Shown here: in pieces, positions 54,561 to 63,719 of the stretch
Position numbering within the stretch: the stretch's first letter is position 1
Layout of the letters: each line of letters starts with the position of its first letter
Notes under the pieces: model-generated
Told to the model about the DNA's origin: nothing
The model's database searches: none
What the model saw: only the letters and a program-made list of their open reading frames with translations
Translations under genes and position numbers: made by a program
Assembly: GCA_022495995.1 (NCBI GenBank)
Contig: JAFEMH010002326.1
Span: 124,001-188,000, forward strand
Direction of reading: 5' to 3'
Source: Adenophora triphylla var. japonica
Lineage: Eukaryota > Streptophyta > Magnoliopsida > Asterales > Campanulaceae
DNA: 64,000 nucleotides

Positions 54561-56289
54561 CATTCCGACTCTCCGAACCGACAAAACCGAGGATTCTCGC
54601 GAACTCCTGAGAATTCCCGCGCTAACAAGTCGCTGACCCGGTGTTCTCACCCACTTCTTTCTCGCTGCGGGAAAGGGATAGGAGAGGTTTAGACTCGGGG
54701 TAGGTGTTTAGGCTGAAGGCTCAAGTAATATGCAAATTAGGAATCTTCCAGTTTACTTAAAACAGTATCTTTTATTAATTTCTATTTGGTTGGAAAAGGG
54801 GATTTGCCCTTCTTTTTCGCAACTACTCTAGATCCTGGATCAGTGGGTTCCGTCACTACGTCTATAAGCCCCTCGTATTTCACCTGTATTTCGACCTCCC
54901 AGGGTGGACAGCCCCAGGCGAGGGTCCTATAGGGCACGCGGATCCCACCGACCGAGAGAAAAGAACGCTCCTAATGGGTCTAGCGGGTCATAGGAACTTT
55001 TAACGCACGAGCGATGCGAATTATAGTCAAGGCAATACTGGGAAAGTCTCGTCTTTCAGCCTTGATAGAATTTCGGCAGAATTTCGCTTGCGCGAATGAC
55101 GTTTTGACTTTTCGGTAATGTCCGAGAAGATAATAGGCATGGGCCGGGCGGTAAAAGCCGGATGACACAGTGTCACATTGAACTTCGTTGCATACGCCGT
55201 GCGTGAGTCAAAATCGAAGTCAATGCCGGGTCAAGATCTTGCCAATTTTTCCTTGTCGGAATTTTGGCAGAGCTTCGCTTGAGCGAAAGATCTTTGGATT
55301 TTTTGGCAAAGACTAGGTCTCGACTCTTATGCATTCCGTGCAGGTCAAGGTCAAAGTCAATGTTGGAGTCAAGGTTCTACCAATTTTTCCTTGTCGGAAT
55401 TTTGGCAGAGTTTCGCTTGAGCGAAAGATCTTGACTTCCGTTATGAACTAAGGCTTGACCTTTACGGGGATATGCAACTGGGCTATATGACATGGACTAG
55501 ACCAAAAACAAACCAAAAGTCACAGTTTTTTTGAAACGTGTGACACGGACTGTGCATTGGTCGACACTGGCTGCCATAGGGAGTTTGGGATGATTCCGTG
55601 CGCGCCCGGGAGCATCGTAAGGCTGTCCGTGACTGCAGCTGATAAACCATCCCGGGTTTAAAGGGACGTGCGTGCAAAGTGTACATGATATATAAGGTGC
55701 GCGTAGTGTACGGTCTCCTAAAAATGTTCCTTTTTGAGTTAAAACAGAGATTTTCATAAATGTGTTTTAAAGGAATGATTTTCGGGACGGGAAAAATGCA
55801 GCAAATAAGCACGTAAATTTTCTGGGAGCCCCAGTCAGTCTTGGAACTGAATAGCCCCAAGCTGCCAAGGCTGCCAGATTAACCACAATTTTTCCTGGTG
55901 GAATTGCCACTGAGGCCATCCGGTCAGAATCCAAGGAGGATTGAGCCGTACGACTGCGTGGATCAATTTTCCAGGTTCCACTCCTTTGCTATTTCGGGTT
56001 GTTTCCCGTTCAAAATATGCACAAATCCCAAGATGCAAATGATGCAATGCAAGGCAAAGGAAGCAAGCAAAATAAACGGAATCCGCGATGGGAGTCTAAC
56101 CCGCTCAAAGGGAAAAGCTTTCTTTTACTTTTATTTTTTTTCGAAAAGTGATACCGGTACGTGGGATTGTTAAACCACCGTTTATCCCAAGCCCCGGGTT
56201 AGGGAGCGATACAGGAAGGTTAAGTGATTTCCACCTATATACCAGGTATCGTTTTATTTTAAAAATGAAAACTTTTCTCCTTTGGGATG
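54561..56289 (-). other. Leader of element I
   Basis: Highly similar to the B leader (8270-9867) and, inverted, to D. Includes a GCCGTACGAC palindrome variant near 55945 and the duplicated GGAATTTTGGCAGAG blocks near 55257 and 55397. No gene. Confidence 0.75.
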
Positions 56290-56307
56290 TCCCCAGCGGA
56301 GTCGCCA
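56290..56307 (-). other. Primer binding site of element I
   Basis: Minus strand TGGCGACTCCGCTGGGGA, 3 bp from the LTR edge at 56311. Confidence 0.85.
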
Positions 56308-56310
56308 AAC

Positions 56311-58047
56311 TGTGAATGTGTGCCCAAATTTTGTTGGATTCACGCGTGTTTGAAGACATCCGGTTTAATTTGAAAAACGGAGTCGCCACGCCATTTTGAT
56401 TTCCTTAAAACTTTGAAAAAAAGGATTTATGGGTTCGGAGGTTAAGTTACCCCTTGGGAAGAACGGATCGTCGTTCACCCAAGGTGCCTTGCCGTAGCAA
56501 GTCTCCCTAGATTCCATTTATCGTGCTTGCTTGCGTGCTTTCTTGTGTGCTTTCTTGTGTGCATGTGTTTGAATAAAAGGGGAGGGAATGTCCCAAGTTG
56601 TCTTCCGGACGTACAAACCATTTATTGGTTGTCGCTCGGGATTTCTTGGATTTTATGTATTCGGGATTTTGATCCCGTCCTCATTTTGGACTTGTGATCA
56701 TCGCTTTTTGACCTCGGGACTTGCGTGATCGAGAGAAGGACTCTCTTTTATAGTCCAAAATGAGGTTCTTTAGGAAAGGAGTGACCTTAGCCCATCAATC
56801 CTACACCTTAAGACGATTGAGCTTATATAGTTGCTTCATGCTCGTTTTAAGTGATAATCGGAGATATCGGGTTCAAAGTTCTATCCCTTTCTAAAGAAAT
56901 TATAGAACCTTTAATGGAAGAAACGATGTAAAGATAGGATCTTTACACTGGTCCGTTCCAAGGTTGCTAATGGGGACATGGGGGAATGCATGTAAAAATG
57001 ACATTTTTAGTGAAAAGATGACATTTTTGGGTTGTAAAGGATGCTTTTTGATTTAAAGAAGTGATCTTTATGCAAAGGATGCATTTTATTTGCAAAGGAT
57101 GCATTTTTATGAGGAAAAGTAGGATTTAATATGCAAAGGATGCACAAAGATTCCATTTTTGAAAGCAAATGATGCTAAGTTCATGCAAAGAGATGATTTT
57201 TAATGCAAAGGATGCATGAAAATAGATTTTACGTGCAAAGGATGCATCCTGAACACAAAGATTGCATTTTTATGAGCAAAGGATGCATAAAGATGATATT
57301 TTTATTGTAAAAAGGGGGTTTTTAGGTGCAAAGGATGCACCTTTGATTCAAAGATTACATTTTTAATAGCAAGTGATGCCTATTTCATGCAAAGGGGGAA
57401 GGGGGGTATGATAAAGATATGATCTTTAATGATAACTACCAAGTCCCAAGCAAGATAATGACAATATATGAATGCAATGAGCAATTTAAATCACATAGAG
57501 CAAGTAAAATGCAAGGTTAAGGGAGTGAGAGGTTACCAATGGTGGTGGCCTCTTCTCCTTTGGGTTGAGCTAGGTGGAAGGACCAACTTTGGGATCTTCA
57601 AGGAGGAGGGAGGTGGCTTCTTGGCTTTCTTCTTCAACCTCTTGGATTTCCAGCAGTGTTTTGGGTGTATTGTGAAGCTGAGTATGGAGTATGGTGTGTG
57701 TTTTTCGTCTTGCTAAAATGGGAAGAGGAGGGCTCTATTTATAGGCAGTCTGGATAAGGCTAATGAAGCCGTGCGGCTAGGAGTCTCCTCCTAATGCAGC
57801 CGTGCGACATTATCCACAATGACTCAGCATGTTTCTAGAATCATGCAAGGTGGCAATTCTAGAAGATTTTTGTAATTAAGAAAAACGTGTTTCTTAATTA
57901 TTAAGCCTTCCCTTCATCCCTTAAGAGGTTTGGAACAGTTCCGGAATTATTCTGGAACTCTAGGAAAGTCCGGGGAATTACCGGGAAATTTACCGGAATT
58001 GCCGGGGAAATTAACCGGAAGGCATGAGCCAGATTTGGGTACTTACA
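56311..58047 (-). repeat. 5' LTR of element I
   Basis: Minus strand begins TGTAAGTACCCAAATCTGG at 58047 and ends ..GGGCACACATTCACA at 56311; 1737 bp. Internal GCAAAGGATGCAT repeats at 57035-57330. Right flank is CTCTG. Confidence 0.85.
57735..57808 (-). promoter_or_regulatory. Element I 5' LTR promoter motifs
   Basis: TATAAATAG (minus) at 57735-57743; GCCGTGCGGC at 57768-57777 and GCCGTGCGAC at 57799-57808, 31 bp apart; 24 bp from TATA to the nearer copy. Confidence 0.65.
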
Positions 58048-58356
58048 CTCTGGAAATTACATTTCCATCCGCGCGGATGGTTCCTGCAAGCGCAATCGTT
58101 CATTTAATGTCAGTCGCAGGCCTGACAAGAGGAATATTTTTCAAAATATTCAAACAACATTTGTGTTTTACAAATTTTACCCATTTCGGGTTTTTACATT
58201 TTGTAATATTCTTTCCCTTGTTTAACTCTAAATAGCAATCCCTAATTTACCCTTGCTTTGTTAGAAAAGTTAGGAATTGTTAGAAATGTTAGGGATGTTA
58301 GGACTTTCGTTAATTTTCTAACGAAAATACTAACAACTCAAATTGGAGCACTTACA
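58048..58356 (-). repeat. LTR fragment of the F family (J)
   Basis: Matches the outer part of the F LTR (from CTCTGAAA.. at about 24555 to 24859), ending in GGAGCACTTACA at 58356. Has the perfect palindrome ATCCGCGCGGAT at 58067-58078. The TATA side and the rest of the LTR are missing, replaced by the LTR of I. The right flank CCAGG resembles the CTAGG left of the F LTR. Confidence 0.8.
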
Positions 58357-59172
58357 CCAGGCAGCAACGACCACGAGTTCGTCTTAGTAGCCATCGACTA
58401 CTTCAGAAAATGGGTCGAAGCCAAGTCCTACAAGGTGCTCACCTCAAAGAAAGTCGCACATTTCCTCAAGGAAGCCATCATCTGCCGATACGGCATCCCG
58501 AACGAAGTCATATCAGACAATGGCTCCCACTTCGAAGGAGAATGTGACAGACTGCTGGCTGAATTCAAGATCACACTCCACAAGTCTTCTCCATACCGGC
58601 CACAAACGAACGGCGTCATAGAAGCAGCAAACATGACCCTCGAACGGATCATCCGAAAAATGACCACCCGAGGACGAGATTGGCCCGAGAAGCTGCACCT
58701 TGCATTTTGGGGCTACCGAACATCAGTCAGAACAGCCACAGGAGAAACCCCATTCGCCCTGACATACGGGATGGAAGCAGTCCTGCCCTTTGAATTGGAA
58801 ATTCCCTCACTCCGAGTGCTGCTGAAAAACGAAATCAACGAAGTCGAATGGCTCCGAAGCCGACACGATGAACTGGCTCTGCTGGACGAGCGACGACTAA
58901 AGGCCATGGAACACGTCTGAGCTTACCAAAGCAGGATGGCTAGAGCCTTCGACAAGAAAGTCAAATCCCGAGACATCAGAGAAGGAGATCTGGTACTCAA
59001 AGAAAAGCCTCCCACTCGAGCCAACCCACTGGGAAAATGGGAACCAACATGGATCGGCCCTTTCGTGGTTCAAAAGATCTTCTCCGGAGGTGCCATGAAG
59101 CTGACAGACCTAGACGACAATCCCTTCATGAATCCAGTCAACGGAAGCAAACTTCGCAGGTACTTGGCCTAA
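58357..59172 (+). pseudogene. Integrase of element H, core and C-terminal domain, one stop
   Basis: Begins within the catalytic core at SNDHEFVLVAIDYFRKWVEA, lacking the zinc finger because of the J LTR. Keeps SDNGSHFEGE and GVIEAANMTLE, so the DDE triad is intact, and ends GSKLRRYLA at 59172. One in-frame TGA at 58918-58920 where the relatives have Arg (a CGA-to-TGA type change). Codons are markedly C-ending compared with F. It would insert element cDNA; alone it is not functional. Confidence 0.85.
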
Positions 59173-59213
59173 AGAAGAACAACTGTGCATCTCTTGGCAC
59201 TCCATGTAGAGTC

Positions 59214-59256
59214 GAACTACGCAGACCTGAGCCCTCTAGTCCGGGGGAACGTAGGC
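59214..59256 (+). other. Conserved hairpin motif of element H
   Basis: GAACTACG .. CCCUC-UAGUCC-GGGGG .. CGTAGGC, inner stem with one G-U pair. The remaining 59257-59940 is non-coding: an A-rich segment with AAGAAGCTC repeats (59485-59545), then the antisense gene 3' flank (59820-59935). Confidence 0.65.
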
Positions 59257-59940
59257 AACCTTAATTGGTTCGGTCTAAAAACACACAAAAAAGTCAAAAG
59301 TTTGAATGTCAATCAAGACCTCCATCAAACTATACACTTTCCAAGAGCATGCCCCCAACATCACCTTGACTAAGTCAAACGACAGCGGCAACATCAAAAG
59401 ACATTCGAGGGCCACTCAACGTCAAAACGACTCACCCATGTCAACTTCCAAGCCAGGGGCTTGTCTTCGCCCTCACGCGCTTCAAAAAAAAAAAAAGAAG
59501 CTCAAGCAGACGCTTACAAAAAAAGGAGCTCAAGAAGAAGCTACAAAAGAGGTCAAGAGTCCGACGCCAACAAACAAGAGGTAAGGAAGCAACGGAAAAG
59601 ACCATCAAAACGAATTGTCAAGGGATGATCCAACCTCCCATCCAAACACAAAGCCCGAGCAAAAGGGATTGCCGTCAAGGCCCAGGCTGCTTCAGTCCGC
59701 AAATACAACAGAAAGGTCCAAAGATGGACGCTGCCAAGGTTCACAATAGAAACGAAAAGCGAACAAGAGATCTTGCGTCTCGACAAAGCTTTTAAAAGGA
59801 ATTCACAAATCACTAACGATTACAACATTTCTTGATGAGTTCAAGCACGGTCTACTCTCAAGTTCACAACATGCTAAAAGACAGCTTAATACATTCAACA
59901 AATAATGTGTTCGCAATGCAATGAATGGATACCTAGGAGG

Positions 59941-61463
59941 TCATTCCGCACCATCTGCGCTTGTCCCCTCGCCATTCTTCCCTTTCTTCCCTCGTCCCCA
60001 TCGAGTCTTCTTTCGCTCCACGCGAGCCATCTCTGTCTCTCTCAGTCCGAGATTAGGGGTCCTCCCCGTAGAGTCAAACAATCCAGTAGCCCGCAGGGCT
60101 TCATTCGCCCGTGCTTCGGCTCGGATCTCCTCCCTGCGAGTCTGCAAAAGGGGACCTCTCTCTGTCACTCGGTCAACTCTGGTCTTGTAGTCAAACAAAG
60201 CTTCTCCCGTGACATCCTGAGGGTCAGACCAGGCTTCGGCACTCCTAAGGCAATAGCTACTACGGCAATCGGGCCCCAGAATCGCTTCACGCCTGTTCCC
60301 CAAAATCACTTGGGACTGCCCAACACGCTGCTCATACCAAGCCAAGTACTGGGTGGTCAATACGACATTCTCCCGACATCTAAGGAGCACCACGGGAGGG
60401 AAAGCAGAATACTTCCATGCCCTCAAGAAATACAAAAGAGCACCTGGAGCTGCCATACAAAGAGGAGCCACCTCCGCAATGGCAAGGTCGTCCCAGCCCA
60501 ACAAAGGCTCCTGCTTCATCCCAAACTGCCGGGAAACAAGCAACGGAATGTAGAAGGAGGACCAAGACAAACCTGGAACTCTGACAACATAGGACCCTTC
60601 CTGAAAGGCCCTCCTAGTCTCAATCCCCAGTGCGGAACCCACCAACGGATCTGATGCGTACCAAGCTGTGCCATCCATCTCTCCCAAGCAGATTGATCCA
60701 TATCCAATACAAGAGGACGTTGAGCAAATGTCCACGGGCTAAACGACTCTGGAGCCTCACGCATAGCCTGAAGTCTCTCTCGCAGCCACAAAGTGAGCAA
60801 AGTGGGGCTTCCCCCTCTCATGAACCTATCTCCAGTCGCCAGATGATCAATGCCATGAAAGGTCTCCCCCAGAACCAACGGGACAATATCCTCCCCAGCT
60901 ATGCAGTGCCCTACCACATCCAGCAAAGCACCGTCGCATACCCCAAGGGAGCTGACCATGAAAAGCGTTGCTATCATGCACAAGGCAAATGCATCCCATG
61001 AGATGTCACTCTCGTCATCGCTCATAAACCGCTCCGGCAGCGCAGAAATGTCAATGTGACCCAAATCAAAGGTCATACCCTGCGCTTCTTCCAACGAAGC
61101 CCGAAGAAAGCATGCGAGTTTCACGCTCACGGCAGCACCGCCAATCAAAGGATTGGAGATGGCCTCCACCTCCGGTCCTCCAATCAAAGCCCGAAAATCC
61201 TCAAAGGTGGGCACCATTTCATTGTAGGAGAAGCAATACACATGCCTCCTAACATCTCAGAACTTCGCGGCAGCCCGCAACAATTCCCAATCAGGAACCA
61301 ACTCCTTAAGGGACAAAACCGAGCAGAGTCAAAACCTTACCTCAAAAGCCCGCCTCTGATGCCTCATATGATGTCGCATCCACACTTTCAGCCGCTCAAG
61401 GAAGTATGGTTGCCGCTCCTTCGAAAGCCTCGGCAAAACTCTTGGAACATACGAAGAATCCAT
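59941..61463 (-). pseudogene. DUF7745-like extra ORF of element H, antisense
   Basis: Start ATG at 61463 (MDSSYVPRVLPRLSKE). In-frame TGA codons at 61329-61331 and 61257-61259 (Trp expected), then an uninterrupted stretch with YCFSYNEMVPTFEDFRALIG and DIVPLVLGETFHGIDHLATG. A frameshift in the overlap of two frames (60516-60735) leads to the last 264 codons, with EQRVGQSQVILGNRREAI and the basic tail ERKKTRWGRGKKGKNGEG. Length about 505 residues, as in F. Confidence 0.7.
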
Positions 61464-61579
61464 GGAAAAAATGGAGGTTCCTAGAGAAAATGGAGAAGAA
61501 AGCTCGAAAGGACTGCAAATGGGAAGTGGGGAAAGTCCAGACATCCGAAAAACACTGATCCCTTCCCAAAAGCAAAGGA

Positions 61580-61624
61580 GATCCGTACGGACCTTTTTGC
61601 ATTCCAAGTTGGTCCGTACGGACC
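61580..61624 (-). promoter_or_regulatory. Paired GGTCCGTACGGACC palindromes before the antisense gene of H
   Basis: GATCCGTACGGACC at 61580-61593 and GGTCCGTACGGACC at 61611-61624, starts 31 bp apart, about 120-160 bp upstream of the minus-strand start codon at 61463. Both are followed in plus text by TTTTTGCA or TTATTGCA. The same 14-mer and spacing occur in the LTR of L. 61640-61961 shows no gene. Confidence 0.65.
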
Positions 61625-61961
61625 TTATTGCATCATGGTCCCACATTTCCAGCAAACAGTACCACAGCCACTGTTCCCAGCAGGACCTTGCTCCAAACTG
61701 CCCAAATTCTGGCCAAAGCCATTTCCGGCAAGCATACACTACCCACAAACGCACTCCCAGCTCACGTGGCATGCACAAATAATAAACTAGCAACAATTCC
61801 TAGGACAATTCCCGGGAATCACAAAATACGGCATTACATCTTAAAATAAAATACTTTGCGATGCAAATACAAGTGTTTTATTACAGGTACCCATAATGTC
61901 TGTTGCTAAACAAAAAAAAAAAGGAGAAAGGAGATATGGAAAGAGGGAAAGCAAATGAGCC

Positions 61962-62279
61962 CTAATCCGACTCTTCATCATCAACCTCATCAAGCGAGAA
62001 GTCAGGCGCCTCGGCAAACTCACCAGCCACACCCTCGTCATCAGAATACTGAACCCCCTCCTGGGGTGGGTACTCAAAATACTCTGAAGGGTCAAACCCG
62101 GCAAAAGGATCAAAGAAGGAAGGCTCCGACGAACTCTCTCCCGGTGCCTCCTGCGAAGGCCAGAATTGGTGAAGGATCGGCTGCCTCTGGACTCTCGAAG
62201 ACATCCCTGCATCCATGCTATGCTGTCCCCGAACGAGTCCCTCTAACTGCTGCCATGGCTCATCCCTCGGTGGAGGAAC
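61962..62279 (-). pseudogene. C-terminal end of the antisense PMD gene of H
   Basis: About 105 codons, proline- and acid-rich (FFDPFAGFDPSEYFEYPP, then EVDDEESD at the end). The position (upstream of the DUF7745-like gene on the same strand) and acidic tail parallel the PMD ends of F (..EDSD) and I (..DEEEGSEA). The PMD core is lost to the insertion of L at 62280. Confidence 0.5.
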
Positions 62280-62474
62280 TGTAAGTACCCCAATCTGGAT
62301 CACACCCTTTCAAACACACGGGAAGCACCGCAGACTCATCAACGCAGTCTCGACGACCCCTGGCACTCAAAACCCTCTCAAAACCCCCAGCCAAACCAAG
62401 GGAGGAGCCTTTCTGGGATAAAAAGGGACAAAAGGACCTTTTGGGAATTTTCAGGAAATTGGAAAAGCAATAAT

Positions 62475-62756
62475 GGTCCGTACGGACCTCTTTGCTCTAA
62501 TAATTACTGAATCCTCTTAAAGTCCACAATATTCCCTCAAATCCCGGGGAAAATGATTACCCCCCTGCAGAGTTGGTCCATACGGACCTCTTTGCATGTC
62601 AACTTGGTCCGTACGGACCTTATTGCACAGGGAACATCATAATTGCAAATATTCCTCCATCATCACAGATTCCCTCAAATCGAGGAAAACCAAAAGTCTG
62701 GATTACCAGGGAGGTCCGTACGGACCTCTTTGCACCAAATATGGCACTATAAATAG
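62475..62756 (+). promoter_or_regulatory. Element L LTR promoter with four GGTCCGTACGGACC palindromes
   Basis: Copies at 62475-62488, 62575-62588 (one mismatch), 62606-62619 and 62713-62726; the middle pair is 31 bp apart. Each is followed by T(C/T)TTTGCA-like text. TATAAATAG at 62748-62756 is 21 bp after the last copy. Confidence 0.7.
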
Positions 62757-63048
62757 AGGGCTCCCCCTCCTCATTTTCACACACCTCCCACTTCTCTCTT
62801 CCTCCCTAGGCCTTCTGGCTTCCCCTCTAAGTCCTTCCGAGGCATTCCCGGCCCCTTTCGGATCCTTCCGAGGCCTTCCGAGCCCCCTCGTGGTGCTCCG
62901 AAGCCTCCCCGAGCGCTCCCGCGACGCTCCCGCTTGCCCCGAGGCACTCTCGAGGTACTCTGAGGCCCCTCGTGGTACTCCGAGGCCTTGCCTGGTCTTT
63001 CCACGGTGTCCCGGCTCTTTCCGAGTCAAACCGACGATCCCAAACCAC

Positions 63049-63190
63049 GCCGAAACTCTGCCCGAGTGACTCCTGCCACCTCAACGCACGCCGAACCTCT
63101 GCCCGAGTGATCCCGACGATCCCCACGCACGCCGAACCTCTGCCCGAACGCAGCCTGCAACCTCAACTCACGCCGAAACTCTGTCCGCAG
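63049..63190 (+). repeat. 41-bp repeats in the LTR of L
   Basis: Units starting GCCGAA(A/C)CTCTGCCCGA at 63049, 63090, 63131 and a partial one at 63172. Period exactly 41 bp. Upstream, 62830-63040 has looser GAGGC(C/A)TTCC and CGAGGCAC repeats. Transcribed LTR region. Confidence 0.8.
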
Positions 63191-63700
63191 ACAACCGACA
63201 TCTCCCGAAGCAATCCCGATCCGTACCGGAACGCTACTCCGACCTCAAACACTATTCCCCAGCGGAAGACAGACATGAACCAACATTGGTAAGGCTTCCT
63301 TCCATTACTATTTCAATACATTTCCATACATAGCATACAATGTAGACATCCGATACAGCATGCATTTTTAAAAGCGCACACACACACACACACAACATTT
63401 AAAGGATATTAGGGGTATCCGAAAGACTCGTTTTACGAGGCGACTCGGGTGAGCTCTAATATTCTAATATTCTCTTCCCGAGGAGTCATCTGACCTCCGA
63501 ACTCAAAATCTCATCACACAAAAAATATTTTAAAATTATCTTTAAACTGATGCCCTTTTTCAATGTTTTGGGCTTAATAAAAACGGCGTGGCGACTCTGC
63601 GAATGCGAAAACAAACGGCGAGACGAAACCGCCGCCAACGCGAAAGATGCCAGATGCCGGGGCGCGAACGCGCTGCCTCTCGGATCCGGGTAATTTCAGT

Positions 63701-63719
63701 TGGCGACTCCGCTGGGGAC
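63701..63719 (+). other. Primer binding site of element L
   Basis: TGGCGACTCCGCTGGGGAC, intact consensus of the family in this window. Confidence 0.9.

Larger units (their letters stand above)
38851..58047 (-). mobile_element. Element I: 19.2-kb minus-strand Tat/Retand element with two LTRs
   Basis: Minus-strand order: 5' LTR 56311-58047, PBS, leader, gag, protease, spacer, RT, RNase H, integrase (ends 47747), antisense DUF7745-like and PMD genes, 50-bp satellite, hairpins, 3' LTR 38851-40477. All coding parts are fragmented by indels. The flanks do not match: left 5 bp CTAAT (Tat pol spacer), right 5 bp CTCTG (F-family LTR). The two LTRs are visibly diverged. The body may therefore be a recombinant of two related elements rather than one insertion. 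Confidence 0.75.
58357..62279 (+). mobile_element. Element H: 3' half of a plus-strand Tat element
   Basis: Integrase (58357-59172), hairpin, antisense DUF7745-like gene and antisense PMD tail, then cut by the LTR of L at 62280. It is the mirror image of the arrangement in F and I. The upstream pol is missing; the fragment at 38300-38850 may be part of it. Left flank of L, 62275-62279, is GGAAC. Confidence 0.75.
62280..63698 (+). repeat. 5' LTR of element L
   Basis: Starts TGTAAGTACCCC and ends ..GGGTAATTTCA, followed by GT and the PBS; 1419 bp. Very C-rich after the TATA box. (CA)n at about 63380-63393. Confidence 0.85.

Noticed and set aside
61300..61340. Possible intron donor (GAGGTAAGG, minus) in the DUF7745-like gene of H
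   Set aside because: Alignment with F is colinear across this point with equal residue number, so a stop codon rather than an intron explains the break.
62596..63292. Long proline/serine or glycine/arginine-rich frames in the LTR of L
   Set aside because: Low-complexity C-rich LTR sequence with 41-bp repeats; both strands are open for compositional reasons.
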